Assembly (NCBI GenBank): GCA_019166125.1
Contig: JAHTBO010000002.1
Coordinates: forward strand, 1 to 64,000
Origin: Alcaligenaceae bacterium CGII-47
GTDB taxonomy: Bacteria; Pseudomonadota; Gammaproteobacteria; Burkholderiales; Burkholderiaceae_B
Length of the DNA stretch: 64,000 nt
Direction of reading: 5' to 3'
The position numbers and the translations under genes were made by a program. Shown here in pieces: positions 25,643 to 36,347 of this stretch; the first letter of the stretch is position 1; the number at the start of each line of letters is the position of its first letter. The notes beneath the pieces are model-generated. The model was not told where the DNA came from, did not search any database, and saw only the letters and a program-made list of their open reading frames with translations.

Positions 25643-28342
25643 TTAAGTAATAGGATGATCGGCGCTCAGATCCAGACAAATATTGACGATACCGTCAACG
25701 GGGCCGGATAAGGTAAAGCCAAATTTCTTCGCCAAATTCAACATGCGAGAATTTTCTACCAAGACCGTTCCCGTCATATACGCCGTGCCCCGCCCGCGAC
25801 AATACCGAATGGCTTTGGACAACATCCTGGAACCAAGGCCCTTGGATTGCAAACCGGTGCTGATAGCGATTCCCATGTCTGCTTGCTGATTATCGGGGTC
25901 AGTCGCTAGTCGTATCTCCCCGATGATCGCCTCATTTTCGGACTTATTCTGGCTGACAAGCACCATGGTCATTTCACGGCTATAGTCAATTTGCGTGACT
26001 CTGGCGAGTTCGGATTGGGGCAATTGATTCAAAGAGCAAAAGAAACGATTCCGTGCATCCTCTAGGGCAAGCGTCTGCAAAAAAAGCTGATAAGCCTGCG
26101 CGTCCGAGGGAAGAATAGGACGCAATAAGACAGCCCCCCCTTTGGCGCCTTCGTGCTCAAAGATTTCTTCAAGCTCCTTTGGGTAGGGCCGAATGGCCAG
26201 GCGATCCGCTCCCCCCTGCAGAGACGGCGCAACCTTTATCCGCGCGTCAAGCGCGATAGCACCGTGCTCATCGAGTAATAGAGGATTGATATCCAACTCG
26301 ACAATCTCGGGAATATCAATGACCAATTGAGATAATTTGACCAGCGTCAGATATAGACCAGGCAGATCGGCTGCAGGTCGATCACGATAGCCCTGCAGCA
26401 ACTTGAATACGCGCGTGGTCGCCACCAGATTCTTGGCAAGTGTCATATTCAGGGGCGGCAAGCTCACGGAACGATCATTAATAAGCTCTGCGGCAGTGCC
26501 TCCGTGACCAAATAAGATAACCGGGCCGAACGTCTCATCATTGGCCACGCCCAGAATCAATTCGTGTGCACCGGGCCGATTGATCATTGCCTGTACAGTA
26601 AACCCTGTGAGTTGAGCATTTGGATGAGCCTTATTGATCTGAGCCGCCATACGCTGTGCAGCGGCACGAACATGCTGCACCGATTCCAGGTTCAGGGCAA
26701 CGCCACCCACGTCGGATTTATGGGTGATATCAGGAGAGAGAACCTTGAGTGCAACGGGGAATCCGATTTGCTGCGCGAGCGTCACTGCAGCCTCGATGCT
26801 CGAGGCGACTCGCGTATCGACAACGGGGATACCATAAGCAGCCAGCACCGATTTGGCTTCCACTTCATTGAGGAGATCGCGTTGACTTTCAAGGGAAGTT
26901 TTCACAATCCCTCTTACTCGCTCGATATCAACCGAAAAGTCTGCAGGCTGTGAAGAGGGAGCTTCCAGTAGCAAGGCTTGGTTTCTCCGGTAGGCGAGCA
27001 AATACAAGAACGCCTGCACGGCCTCCTCGGGGGTCTGATAGGTGGGGATGCCTGCTTGACTGAAAATCTTCTTTGCTGCTGATACGCCCTGCCCTCCGAG
27101 CCAGCAGCTAAGCAGATTGCGCGACGATGCGGCAATCAGCGGAGCACATTCCAGCGCAATTTCTTTGCTTGGTACGATTGCTGTGGGAGCATGTATAAAC
27201 AGTACGGAATCGTAGCCATCATCGTCCAACAAAGCCGATAGTGCCTTGGCATAGCGTTCGGCGGAGGCATCCCCGATGATGTCGACGGGATTGGCCTTGG
27301 ACCAGGTGGCGGGCAGTATGGTGTCAAGCTTAAGTCTGGTTTTGGCGGATAAAGTGGTCAGCTCCTCCCCGGCCAGACCCAGCGCATCGGCTGCCATCAC
27401 CCCCGGACCGCCGCCATTGGTCAGAATGATCAGCTTATCGCCACGCAGGGGTTTGGCACGAGGCAACGTTTCAATGGCGCTGAATAAATCCTGAGTTGTA
27501 TCGACCCGCAGCATTCCTGATCTTCTGACTGCTGCATCGAATACGCTATCCGATCCCGCCATGGCGCCTGTGTGTGAAGCAGCAGCGACGGCTCCGGCTA
27601 CCGACCGCCCTGCCTTGACGACGATGACCGGCTTGTTGCGCGCGGCGGCACGTGCTGCGGACATGAACTTGCGGGCATGCTTGATCGATTCAATGTAGAG
27701 CAGGATGCTGCGAGTGTCCGAATCGCTTGCCAAATAATCCAATGCATCGCTGAAATCAATATCAGCACTGTTGCCGATCGAAATGAATTTTGAAAAGCCT
27801 GTATTGTTCTCGGCCGCCCAATCCAATACTGCTGTAGTGAGCGCCCCAGACTGCGAGACGAAAGCTATCTTGCCAGGGGATGCACTGGCTTGTGCAAAGC
27901 TGGCATTCAAACCGATGCCGGGAACGATCAATCCAATGCAATTAGGCCCCAAAATCCTAAGCAAGTAAGGTTTCGCTGCCTCCAGCATCGCTTGTTGTAT
28001 ATCTATGCCCGCTTTGGTGAACTGGCTATCGAGGCCTGCTGTCAGCACAATGGCGGCTTTGGTACCGAGGCGACCAAGCTGCCCTATCAAGCCTGGCACG
28101 GTGGGAGGCGGTGTGCATAGAATGGCCAGATCCGGAACTGTAGGCAGTGCCGATAGATTGCGGAAGGCCGGAAGGCCTGCTATATGATCGTACTTTGGAT
28201 TGACCGGTATGATCGGCCCCTGAAAACCACCCTGCATCAGATTTGACATCACCTTGGACCCAACGCTGTGGGGGCGATCTGTGGCGCCTATAACGACGAC
28301 CGAGCGGGGGCGGAACAAATAGTCCAGATTACGTATACTCAT
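25643..28342 (-). CDS. Acyl-CoA ligase (ADP-forming)-like protein with GNAT domain (Pat type)
   Basis: The 899-residue protein starts at 28342 (MSIRNLDYLFRPRSVVVIGA). It has a CoA-binding Rossmann domain, a succinyl-CoA-ligase-like domain (FVSQSGALTTAVLDWA), an ATP-grasp region (PVALKVLSPDITHKSDVGGV and LILGVANDETFGPVILFGHG) and a C-terminal GNAT acetyltransferase (TQIDYSREMTMVLVS, GLQSKGLGSRMLSKAIRY). This layout is the same as in the protein lysine acetyltransferases Pat/YfiQ, which often inactivate acetyl-CoA synthetase. Whether the ligase half is catalytic is not clear. It follows phaB by 61 bases on the same strand. Confidence 0.85.
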   Translation of the reverse strand: MSIRNLDYLFRPRSVVVIGATDRPHSVGSKVMSNLMQGGFQGPIIPVNPKYDHIAGLPAFRNLSALPTVPDLAILCTPPPTVPGLIGQLGRLGTKAAIVLTAGLDSQFTKAGIDIQQAMLEAAKPYLLRILGPNCIGLIVPGIGLNASFAQASASPGKIAFVSQSGALTTAVLDWAAENNTGFSKFISIGNSADIDFSDALDYLASDSDTRSILLYIESIKHARKFMSAARAAARNKPVIVVKAGRSVAGAVAAASHTGAMAGSDSVFDAAVRRSGMLRVDTTQDLFSAIETLPRAKPLRGDKLIILTNGGGPGVMAADALGLAGEELTTLSAKTRLKLDTILPATWSKANPVDIIGDASAERYAKALSALLDDDGYDSVLFIHAPTAIVPSKEIALECAPLIAASSRNLLSCWLGGQGVSAAKKIFSQAGIPTYQTPEEAVQAFLYLLAYRRNQALLLEAPSSQPADFSVDIERVRGIVKTSLESQRDLLNEVEAKSVLAAYGIPVVDTRVASSIEAAVTLAQQIGFPVALKVLSPDITHKSDVGGVALNLESVQHVRAAAQRMAAQINKAHPNAQLTGFTVQAMINRPGAHELILGVANDETFGPVILFGHGGTAAELINDRSVSLPPLNMTLAKNLVATTRVFKLLQGYRDRPAADLPGLYLTLVKLSQLVIDIPEIVELDINPLLLDEHGAIALDARIKVAPSLQGGADRLAIRPYPKELEEIFEHEGAKGGAVLLRPILPSDAQAYQLFLQTLALEDARNRFFCSLNQLPQSELARVTQIDYSREMTMVLVSQNKSENEAIIGEIRLATDPDNQQADMGIAISTGLQSKGLGSRMLSKAIRYCRGRGTAYMTGTVLVENSRMLNLAKKFGFTLSGPVDGIVNICLDLSADHPIT

Positions 28343-28403
28343 GATGACTAATCCGATTAGGGCTTGCCTGCCCTGCTCGGGCCAGGCGTTCTTGCTAGCG
28401 ATC

Positions 28404-29165
28404 TCAATACATATGCTGGCCGCCATTAATCGCAATATTAGCCCCTGTGATAAAAGCTGCCTCGCTCGACGTCAGGTAAGCCACTAAAGCAGCGACCTCA
28501 TCAGGTTCGCCTAGCCGCCCGATTGGTATTTCTGGCAGAATCCTGGTGTTCAGGATGTCCTGCGGGATATTTGTGACCATTGAGGTACGTAGATAGCCAG
28601 GCGAAACTGTATTTACTGTCACCCCTTTTTTGGCAACTTCCAGCGCGACGGATTTGGTAAAGCCATGGATGCCCGCCTTCGCTGCGGCATAATTCGCTTG
28701 CCCAAATGCGCCCTTCTGCCCGTTGACAGAAGAAATATTAATAATTCGCCCCCAGCCGCGCTGGACCATGCCGTCCACGACTTGTTTAGTCATATGGAAG
28801 ATGCTGTCCAAATCGGTATGAAGCACCGCGCGCCAGTCCTCCAGGGTCATTTTACGGATAGACGCGTCACGCGTAATGCCGGCGTTATTGACAAGCACAT
28901 CAATTGCACCTATTTCGGCCACGACCTGCGCCACTGTGCTCTGACACGAATCATAATCAGTGACGTCAAGGCGAAACGCCTTGAACTCGAATCCATTTTT
29001 TCGTTGTTCAGCCAGCCACTCAGCGGCACGATTATTGCTGGGTGAGTAGGTGGTCGCGACCTTCATGCCCCGTTTAGCCAAATGCTGACATATTGCTGTC
29101 CCTAGTCCCCCCATGCCGCCAGTTACCAGAGCTACGCGAGCTGAAATTTGCGTTGAAGCTACCAT
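28404..29165 (-). CDS. phaB: Acetoacetyl-CoA reductase PhaB
   Basis: The 253-residue short-chain dehydrogenase has the NADPH motif TGGMGGLG, NNAGITRD and the catalytic triad with Ser in NISSVNGQKGAFGQ and the YAAAK Tyr/Lys. It also has the PhaB-type C terminus ITGANIAINGGQHMY. It reduces acetoacetyl-CoA to (R)-3-hydroxybutyryl-CoA, the monomer for PHB synthase at 36348. PhaA, the thiolase, is not in the window. Its start is divergent from usp, with an Fnr-like box between. Confidence 0.92.
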   Translation of the reverse strand: MVASTQISARVALVTGGMGGLGTAICQHLAKRGMKVATTYSPSNNRAAEWLAEQRKNGFEFKAFRLDVTDYDSCQSTVAQVVAEIGAIDVLVNNAGITRDASIRKMTLEDWRAVLHTDLDSIFHMTKQVVDGMVQRGWGRIINISSVNGQKGAFGQANYAAAKAGIHGFTKSVALEVAKKGVTVNTVSPGYLRTSMVTNIPQDILNTRILPEIPIGRLGEPDEVAALVAYLTSSEAAFITGANIAINGGQHMY

Positions 29166-29227
29166 ACTATCCCCACTTGAATTGCTAAGCCATGTTTATA
29201 AGGTACGCTAGTGGGCTCGTCCGTATA

Positions 29228-29241
29228 TTGCGTTAGATCAA
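29228..29241. promoter_or_regulatory. Fnr-like box between phaB and usp
   Basis: TTGCG-TTAG-ATCAA has a perfect right half (ATCAA) and a left half differing from consensus. With a -10-like TAAACT at 29264-29269 on the plus strand it lies at about -41.5 for usp. It could also affect phaB on the other strand. The imperfect half lowers confidence. Confidence 0.45.
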
Positions 29242-29309
29242 CTTTAATAATCCGACCTAGGCCTAAACTAGATCATTCGTAACCAATTGCCTCGCCACAG
29301 GAGCTCGCC

Positions 29310-30149
29310 ATGCTTGGACGTATCGCCCTAGACCTAACCAACGACACCAATCAGACGTCACGCGTACAAGCGGCTATCCAGCTTGCTGCACAACACAAGG
29401 CTGAATTGATTGGTGTTTGCACTGATCTACCCACCCCTCGATATTCATATGGCGGAACCGGCGCCTCCGAGCAGATCCTGGATAGGCTGCTGGCACAGAT
29501 CGAACAAGAAAAGCTCGAAATAAAAGAACGCTTTTTAAAGGAGGCTGCGCTAGCAGGCATCAAAGCTCAATGTCGAATGCCCAAAGGCCCGATTGAGGAA
29601 GTCCTTGCGGCACATGCACGCTCCTGCGATCTGCTGATCATGAGCCAAACCGATATGGCTCAACCAAACTGGGCTATCCCGCCAAGCATCGTCGACACAG
29701 TTATTATTTCCGCGGGTCGCCCGGTCTTGGTGACGCCATATATCGGACAAATACATCAGCCTATGGGCCAACATATTCTTTTTTGCTGGGATTATGGCCG
29801 CCGATCCGCGCGAGCGCTAGCTGATGCTGCGCCAATGATCTCTGCAGCGACTAAGCTGACGGTGTTGACTGTTGATCCACAGCCTGAACTGCTGCGCTCA
29901 TTGGATATTGAATCAGCAGACCTGTTTGCCTACTGCGCGGCTCACCACTACCCGACGCCCAACGAAGTCCATACGATAAGCGAGGGAATTGGGGTCGGCA
30001 ATGCAATACTAAACGCAGCAACCGATTATGGCTGCGATATGATTGTTATGGGACTCTATAATCGCAGTCGAGTACGCGAATGGATACTCGGAGGCACCTC
30101 AAAGACCTTGCTTCAAACAATGACTGTCCCAATCGTGTTCTCACATTAA
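29310..30149 (+). CDS. Double-domain universal stress protein
   Basis: The 279-residue protein has two UspA domains. The first has IALDLTNDTNQTSRVQAAIQ and CDLLIMSQTDM, and the second has LFCWDYGRRSARALADAAP and CDMIVMGLYNRSRVREWILG, including the ending TVPIVFSH. The second contains a MG-type ATP-binding signature; the first is more divergent. Such Usp genes are commonly induced by low oxygen and starvation. It lies 30 bases before the arsA start but is not clearly linked to it. Confidence 0.88.
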   Translation: MLGRIALDLTNDTNQTSRVQAAIQLAAQHKAELIGVCTDLPTPRYSYGGTGASEQILDRLLAQIEQEKLEIKERFLKEAALAGIKAQCRMPKGPIEEVLAAHARSCDLLIMSQTDMAQPNWAIPPSIVDTVIISAGRPVLVTPYIGQIHQPMGQHILFCWDYGRRSARALADAAPMISAATKLTVLTVDPQPELLRSLDIESADLFAYCAAHHYPTPNEVHTISEGIGVGNAILNAATDYGCDMIVMGLYNRSRVREWILGGTSKTLLQTMTVPIVFSH

Positions 30150-30176
30150 GCCGTCTTCGTGAACAAAAGCCCTTGC

Positions 30177-31976
30177 ATGAAGTTTCTTGATCTCCCACCG
30201 CGATTCTTTTTCTTCACTGGCAAGGGTGGCGTAGGCAAGACCTCCATTGCCTGCGCTACTGCCGTCAAGCTGGCCGATGCGGGCAAGCGCGTCTTGCTGG
30301 TAAGCACCGACCCCGCCTCCAATGTGGGCCAGGTATTTGGTATTAGCATCGGTAACGCGATTACCGCCATCACTTCCGTGCCGAATCTATTCGCACTTGA
30401 AATCGACCCTGAGGCTGCCGCTCAGGGCTATCGGGACCGGATCGTCGGCCCAGTGCGCGGTGTATTACCCGATGCTGTCGTTCAAGGCATCGAGGAACAG
30501 CTCTCCGGCGCCTGCACCACCGAGATTGCGGCTTTTGATGAGTTTACTGGGCTTCTGATCGACTCTGCACTCACAGCGGGCTACGACCACATTCTGTTCG
30601 ACACCGCACCCACTGGGCACACAATTCGTCTGCTGCAACTGCCAGGCGCCTGGAGCGGTTTCCTTGAAGAAGGCAAAGGCGATGCCTCCTGCCTGGGCCC
30701 ACTGGCCGGTCTGGAAAAGCAGCGCGAGCAGTACAAGGCCGCCGTCGATGCACTGGCCGATGCCAAGCGCACACGCTTGGTGCTGGTCGCGCGGGGGCAA
30801 GCCTCAACTCTGCGCGAAGCAGCACGCACGCATGAGGAACTTGCGGATATTGGCCTGCGCCAGCAATACTTGGTGATCAACGGTGTACTGCCCAAAAGTG
30901 CCGCTAATGGCGATGCGTTGGCCACCGCCGTGTTTGCCCGTGAGCAAGCCGCGATGGCGGCGATCCCCAAGAGCCTCAAAGCCCTACCCTGCGATCAGAT
31001 CACTCTGAAATCCTTCAACCTGGTCGGCCTGTCTACGCTGCATCATTTATTCGACAGCACAGAGATGATGACAGACGATCAATCGGTGACCACGACAGCG
31101 CCAATACGCAATCAGCTGACGATGCCCACGCTCGCTACGCTGGTCGATGAGATCTCCGCCGACGGACATGGTCTGGTAATGGTGATGGGTAAGGGCGGCG
31201 TGGGCAAAACCACGCTGGCGGCAGCGGTGGCTGTCGAGCTCGCCTATCGCGGCTTGCCGGTTCATCTCACCACCTCTGATCCCGCGGCGCATTTGACCGA
31301 AACCCTCAGCGAAGCACTCGAGTGCCTGAGCGTGAGCCGCATCGACCCGCACGCCGAAACCCAACGCTACCGCGAGCATCTGCTGGATACCAAAGGCGCC
31401 AAGCTCGATGCCCAAGGCCGCGCGTTGCTCGAGGAAGACTTGCGTTCACCCTGCACCGAGGAAATCGCCGTTTTCCAGGCCTTTTCGCGCATTATTCGCG
31501 AGGCGGGCAAGAAGTTCGTGGTGATGGACACGGCGCCTACTGGACACACCTTATTGCTGCTGGACGCCACCGGTGCCTACCACCGGGAAATTACGCGCCA
31601 AATGGGCGGCAAAGGTCTGCATTTCACCACGCCCATGATGCAATTGCAGGACCCCAAAAAAACCAAGGTGTTGTTGGTCACGTTGGCGGAAACCACCCCG
31701 GTACTGGAGGCTGCCAAGCTGCAAGACGATCTGCGGCGTGCAGGCATCGAACCCTGGGCCTGGATCATCAACAACAGCATCGCCGCCGCCCACACCCGCT
31801 CGCCCCTGTTGCTGCAACGCGCTGCCAATGAGTGCAAAGAAATCGACGCCGTGGCGAACGTGCATGCCAAGCGCTACGCCATCGTACCGCTGCTGGCTGT
31901 AGAGCCGGTGGGACTGGAGAATTTGCGTGCGCTATCAGATAGCCCTAAAGAAATAGAACGAGAGAATCTTGCATGA
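30177..31976 (+). CDS. arsA: ArsA, arsenite-stimulated ATPase (two-domain)
   Basis: The protein of about 599 residues is a tandem ATPase with two P-loops, [20 protein letters not shown] and [19 protein letters not shown], and two DTAPTGHT switch motifs. Cysteines at [26 protein letters not shown] and [13 protein letters not shown] match the metalloid-binding sites of ArsA. It powers arsenite export with a membrane partner, here Acr3 (ATGA overlap). The ATG at 30177 ([13 protein letters not shown]) matches the family start; a GTG at 30159 would add six residues. No arsR or arsD is seen nearby. Confidence 0.93.
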   Translation: MKFLDLPPRFFFFTGKGGVGKTSIACATAVKLADAGKRVLLVSTDPASNVGQVFGISIGNAITAITSVPNLFALEIDPEAAAQGYRDRIVGPVRGVLPDAVVQGIEEQLSGACTTEIAAFDEFTGLLIDSALTAGYDHILFDTAPTGHTIRLLQLPGAWSGFLEEGKGDASCLGPLAGLEKQREQYKAAVDALADAKRTRLVLVARGQASTLREAARTHEELADIGLRQQYLVINGVLPKSAANGDALATAVFAREQAAMAAIPKSLKALPCDQITLKSFNLVGLSTLHHLFDSTEMMTDDQSVTTTAPIRNQLTMPTLATLVDEISADGHGLVMVMGKGGVGKTTLAAAVAVELAYRGLPVHLTTSDPAAHLTETLSEALECLSVSRIDPHAETQRYREHLLDTKGAKLDAQGRALLEEDLRSPCTEEIAVFQAFSRIIREAGKKFVVMDTAPTGHTLLLLDATGAYHREITRQMGGKGLHFTTPMMQLQDPKKTKVLLVTLAETTPVLEAAKLQDDLRRAGIEPWAWIINNSIAAAHTRSPLLLQRAANECKEIDAVANVHAKRYAIVPLLAVEPVGLENLRALSDSPKEIERENLA

Positions 31977-33073
31977 GCGCACGATCTCCGATTGGTTTTT
32001 TTGAGCGCTACCTGTCCTTCTGGGTCGCACTATGCATCACGGCAGGCATCGGACTGGGCAGCGCTGTGCCGGGGCTGTTTCAAACTCTGGCTAGCTACGA
32101 ATACGGCTCGGTCAATTTCATTGTTGCCGTGCTGATCTGGTTTATGGTCTATCCAATGATGGTGTCGGTGGATTTTTCCAGCCTCAAACGCATTCATGAA
32201 CGCCCCAAAGGCCTGATCATCACACTGGTGGTGAACTGGCTGATCAAGCCCTTCACCATGGCTGGCCTTGGCGTGTTGTTTTTCAACTATTTTTTTATCG
32301 ACCTGATCGATCCGACCAACGCCAGCCAATACATCGCCGGCTTGATCCTGCTGGGTGCGGCGCCCTGTACCGCCATGGTGTTTGTCTGGTCGCAGCTGAC
32401 GCGGGGCGACGCCACCTATACCTTGGCTCAGGTGGCGCTCAATGATGTGATCATGATCTTTGCCTTTGCACCTTTGGTGGCCTTGCTGCTGGGGGTTACC
32501 GATATTCAGGTGCCGTGGGCGACCCTTATTCTCTCGGTCGGTTTGTACGTGCTGATCCCCTTGATTGCGGGGATTATCACCCGGACTCAACTGGGCCGTG
32601 GCGCTGACAACCCGACGCAAGCCGATCTCGCAGTGTCACGTTTCAACGCCCGCATAAAGCCTTTGTCGATACTCGGCCTGCTAGGCACTGTGGTGCTGCT
32701 GTTCGGTTTTCAAGGCCAAATCATTCTCGATGAGCCGCTGCTGATTGCGTTGATCGCTGTGCCATTGCTTATTCAGTCGTATGGTATTTTTGCGATAGCC
32801 TACGGTGTGGCCAAGCTGTGGAAAGTCCCGTTCAACGTGGCTGCGCCCTGCGCGCTGATTGGTACCTCGAACTTTTTCGAACTAGCTGTAGCCGTGGCCA
32901 TCGGTTTGTTTGGGCTCAATTCTGGTGCAGCGCTGGTTACTGTAGTCGGTGTATTAGTGGAAGTGCCCGTCATGCTATCCCTGGTCGCCTTCGCCAACCG
33001 TACTCAGGGTTGGTTTCCCCTCCGTTCAGAGCCCGCACCGCTTGCTCGTCGAGCAAGGCGTTTATACCGCTGA
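31973..33073 (+). CDS. acr3: Acr3-family arsenite exporter
   Basis: The 366-residue membrane protein has ten predicted helices and the Acr3 signature [20 protein letters not shown] with the conserved cysteine, plus [16 protein letters not shown] and [17 protein letters not shown]. It exports arsenite, or antimonite, through the inner membrane. The ATG overlaps the arsA stop by four bases, so the pair is translated together. The 3' end overlaps the convergent Crp/Fnr gene by 12 bases. Confidence 0.93.
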   Translation: MSARSPIGFFERYLSFWVALCITAGIGLGSAVPGLFQTLASYEYGSVNFIVAVLIWFMVYPMMVSVDFSSLKRIHERPKGLIITLVVNWLIKPFTMAGLGVLFFNYFFIDLIDPTNASQYIAGLILLGAAPCTAMVFVWSQLTRGDATYTLAQVALNDVIMIFAFAPLVALLLGVTDIQVPWATLILSVGLYVLIPLIAGIITRTQLGRGADNPTQADLAVSRFNARIKPLSILGLLGTVVLLFGFQGQIILDEPLLIALIAVPLLIQSYGIFAIAYGVAKLWKVPFNVAAPCALIGTSNFFELAVAVAIGLFGLNSGAALVTVVGVLVEVPVMLSLVAFANRTQGWFPLRSEPAPLARRARRLYR

Positions 33074-33823
33074 GTTCGGCGCATGCATGGATCGACCATC
33101 CCCGCACACAGCGGCTAAAAGATCAGGACGCAAAATACATACTTCCCTGCGGTCCACCGTGAGGATACCCTGGGCCACCATATGGCTGAATTCACGACTT
33201 ACTGTTTCCAGCGCTAGCCCGAGATAGTTGGCCAGATCACGACGAGACATCGGCAGCAACAAATTCAAGGGATCTCGAGACAATCGCTCGTGGCGACTGG
33301 CAAAGCTACGAAGAAACATGGCGAGCCGCACTAAGGCACGCAACTTACCCATTATGACCAAATGTTCCAAGGTCGCGTCTGCCCATCTACTGATTATCTG
33401 CATCATTTGCTGATGCAAGACAGGCAGTTGATCCAAAATTTGCAGAAGCTGTGCATGGGGAAGCGCCCAAACGTTAGAGCGCTCCAGCGCCTCAGCGCTA
33501 CCGAGAAAGGAATCCCTACCTAAACCGCCTATACCTACAATTTCGCCAGGCAGATGAAAGCCAAATACTTGCTCTCCGCCAACCGGATCCACCACGTAAG
33601 TCTTTAATGAGCCAGATCGTACAATGTATAGCGAGTGGGATGCATCGCCTTGGCGGAATATGGTCTCGCCGCGCTTTAATAGACGTTTATCGGCGATGAG
33701 GGGATCGAGTCGATCCAGGTCCGTGCTGCCGACGCCTGTGGGCAAATGAACCTGGCTTAGTGCAAACAGCTTATAGCTGCGCCGCAGCATATTGGCGTCG
33801 GCAATCGTGGTACTGGAATCCAC
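33062..33823 (-). CDS. Crp/Fnr-family transcription regulator
   Basis: The 253-residue regulator starts with GTG (33823) after GGAGA. It has a cyclic-nucleotide-type sensor domain ([29 protein letters not shown]) and a C-terminal helix-turn-helix, [20 protein letters not shown]. The Glu, Ser and Arg of ETVSR are the residues that read the TTGAT half-site in Fnr. No N-terminal cysteine cluster is present, so it does not look like an Fe-S oxygen sensor; a Dnr/FixK-like role is possible. It is the most likely factor, within this window, for the Fnr-type boxes seen near nosR, usp and the phasin gene (inference). Confidence 0.88.
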   Translation of the reverse strand: MDSSTTIADANMLRRSYKLFALSQVHLPTGVGSTDLDRLDPLIADKRLLKRGETIFRQGDASHSLYIVRSGSLKTYVVDPVGGEQVFGFHLPGEIVGIGGLGRDSFLGSAEALERSNVWALPHAQLLQILDQLPVLHQQMMQIISRWADATLEHLVIMGKLRALVRLAMFLRSFASRHERLSRDPLNLLLPMSRRDLANYLGLALETVSREFSHMVAQGILTVDRREVCILRPDLLAAVCGDGRSMHAPNSAV

Positions 33824-33890
33824 AGGCTATCTCCGATAAGTAATACGGGAGGCTGTGCTTGGCTTCTGTCAGTAGTGAAATTTTCTTATG

Positions 33891-36215
33891 TCAGTAGTCG
33901 AGCCGTCTACTTATTGTATCGAAATTACGAAATAACTCTTCTTCTTGTGCGAAGTGCAGATCAAGGACGACATCCAGGCGCTGCAGCACGCCGTGAATCT
34001 CGCGCAAAGTGGGCGCTGCTGACGTGTTGCTGCTCGTCGCATCTGCGATCATGCGTTCTAGCAGCCTTAACAAGCGGAAAATCTCACGATGACCTTGGCT
34101 CAGGGCCGCTAGCGGGTCATCGCCCCCTAATTTGTCGGTCAGCTCGGGATAGAGCTGCGCCTCATCGCTACGTTCGTGCGGCAATAATTCTTGACGCAAC
34201 TGGGCGACCAGCGACGCCAGCTCGTCCAGCGCCGTATCTTCAGGAAGTGAATGCAGCCGGTTTGTCAGTTCATGCGTACGCGCAAGCAGCGGCACCAATG
34301 CGATGTGTTGGCGTTCTATTTCTGCTAGCGCTTCTACGCCAAGGGAGGGGGGTGCGCTGGCGCCGCGCCCCGCACTGACCGCACGCAAAGCATTAACAAT
34401 CACCACGACATCGATGACTTCCTGAAGAATCGCACCCGCGAGCGGTGGGAGCTGTCCTATCGCTGCCGCGAGCATGGCCAGCAGCGATAATCCCATGCCC
34501 ACGATGATGCTTTGCATAGCGATACGACGCGTACGGTGTGCGATACCCAGCGCTTCAGCCACCCGATCAAGGCGATCAGTCAACAACACCACGTCAGCCG
34601 TGTCACTAGCAACCGTCGCGCCGCGCGCACCCATCGCAATACCCACGTCGGCCACCGCCAGCGCCGGCGCATCGTTAACGCCATCCCCGACCATGATCGT
34701 CAGCGTTCGCGCAGGTATCCGCTGGATCAGTGCCAACTTATCTGAAGGATGAAGCTGCGCGTGTACTTCATCAGCACCTACCGCCGTACCGACGGCCTGG
34801 GCTGCTTCGAGACGATCGCCCGTCAACACCACGATGCGATGAATGCCCGCCTGGCGCAACTTGCGCACTGCGCGTGGCGCATCCTGGCGCAGTCGGTCCG
34901 CGAAACTCAGCGCGCCAGCGATGACGCCGTCGATCACGACAAAGCTTCCGGTGGCATCGTCATAGTCCATCTGACGCAGAAAGCCTTGGACCCAGACGGC
35001 AGGCGCCACATTGCGGGATGCGTAATCATGGCTGCCAAGTATTATCTGATGACCGTCAACCTCACCACGCAGCCCCGCCCCGGCCTCCTCGACAATATCC
35101 CTGGGCGGGCTCAGCACAAGGCCTCGCTCGCGCGCAATGCGTACGATGTTTTGTGACGCTACGTGTGTTGAGGCCTGCGCCAGGGACGCTGCGAGCCGAA
35201 GCAGCTCGCTCTCTTCCATGAGGCCGCCGGTTTCGACTGCCAGCAAGACCATTTTGCCCGTTGTCAGCGTTCCGGTCTTGTCGAAAAACAGGATACGTGC
35301 TTGGGCAAGTGCCTCGAGCGCTGCCCCGCCTTTCACCAGTACGCCGCGCCTGGCACATCGCGACAACCCGCCGACGATCGCGACCGGCGCCGCCAGAATT
35401 AGCGGACAAGGCGTCGCGACCACGAGCACGGCGAGCGCACGTACCGCATCGCCACTGAGTATCCAGGCGACTCCTGCGATACCCAAGGTCAGCGGTATAA
35501 ACAGCAAAGCAAAGCGATCCGCCATGCGCGTCAACGGTGCTTGCGAACGCTGCGCATCTTCGACCATGCGGACAATGCCCGAATAAGTGCTCTGTGCTGC
35601 GGGATGAGATGCACGCATCTCAAAGGGCGTACCGACGTTCGCACTGCCGCTACGGATACGAGAACCCGGCAGATGCTTTACTGGCAACGACTCGCCGGTC
35701 AGCGAGGATTCATCCAGAATTGCAACTGAGTCGAGCACATCGCCGTCCACCGGGATGAGTTCTCCGGAACGCACCAGCAGTCTATCCCCGATGGCGACTG
35801 TCTCGATCGGAATCTGCTCGAGCTGTCCGTCCTTGTGCCGCCATGCAAACACGGGCGCGCGCTCGACAAGTTTACTGATTTCACGTCTTGCCAGGCGTGC
35901 AGCGTAGGCTTCCAGCGCACGACCACCGGTCAACATCACCGCGATGATCGCGGCCACCAGTGACTCATCGAGCAACAGCGCGCCAATGATCGCCAGCAAG
36001 GCAATTAGGTCCACGCCTAGCTCGCGGCGCCAGATGCGTCTCAAACTCTCGACCAGTAATAAGATGGCGACGAGAAGCGCACTTGCCATCCAACTCCAGC
36101 GCGCCAGAACCAGGTAGCCGGTCCCGTACATAAGCAATCCACCAGTCAGTGCTAGCAGACAGATTACGAGAAGCACCGTATCGATGTAGGTCAAATCCAT
36201 TGGAACCTGCTTCAT
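33891..36215 (-). CDS. P1B-5-type metal ATPase with C-terminal hemerythrin domain
   Basis: The 774-residue pump has the TGES actuator loop (about 173-176), the membrane motif TPCPL (about 268-272) instead of the CPC of copper pumps, the DKTGTLT site (Asp about 312) and MVGDGVNDAPALAVA. It has no N-terminal metal-binding domain. Residues from about 640 form a hemerythrin-like domain with diiron ligands in EIERQH, LLPHERSDEAQLYP, LSQGHREI and LDLHFAQEEELF. TPCP plus this domain defines the P1B-5 group, in which one studied member (Nia) moves nickel and iron. A role in iron or nickel export under low oxygen is plausible. Start 36215 follows AGAGGCAGC. Confidence 0.85.
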   Translation of the reverse strand: MKQVPMDLTYIDTVLLVICLLALTGGLLMYGTGYLVLARWSWMASALLVAILLLVESLRRIWRRELGVDLIALLAIIGALLLDESLVAAIIAVMLTGGRALEAYAARLARREISKLVERAPVFAWRHKDGQLEQIPIETVAIGDRLLVRSGELIPVDGDVLDSVAILDESSLTGESLPVKHLPGSRIRSGSANVGTPFEMRASHPAAQSTYSGIVRMVEDAQRSQAPLTRMADRFALLFIPLTLGIAGVAWILSGDAVRALAVLVVATPCPLILAAPVAIVGGLSRCARRGVLVKGGAALEALAQARILFFDKTGTLTTGKMVLLAVETGGLMEESELLRLAASLAQASTHVASQNIVRIARERGLVLSPPRDIVEEAGAGLRGEVDGHQIILGSHDYASRNVAPAVWVQGFLRQMDYDDATGSFVVIDGVIAGALSFADRLRQDAPRAVRKLRQAGIHRIVVLTGDRLEAAQAVGTAVGADEVHAQLHPSDKLALIQRIPARTLTIMVGDGVNDAPALAVADVGIAMGARGATVASDTADVVLLTDRLDRVAEALGIAHRTRRIAMQSIIVGMGLSLLAMLAAAIGQLPPLAGAILQEVIDVVVIVNALRAVSAGRGASAPPSLGVEALAEIERQHIALVPLLARTHELTNRLHSLPEDTALDELASLVAQLRQELLPHERSDEAQLYPELTDKLGGDDPLAALSQGHREIFRLLRLLERMIADATSSNTSAAPTLREIHGVLQRLDVVLDLHFAQEEELFRNFDTISRRLDY

Positions 36216-36347
36216 GCTGCCTCTATAATTTTTTCGTCAAGAATAGATATTGGCGCTGTTGCAGCGATGAAATGGATTCAACATGCGAGTTCCGAACAGA
36301 CGGACGCTCGTGAACGAGATGGCTTGCCACCCTTGGATCTGTTTTCG

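Noticed and set aside
36216-36347. Fnr box in front of the P1B-5 ATPase
   Set aside because: TTGAA and TTGAC half-sites occur on the minus strand, but no correctly spaced second half was found.
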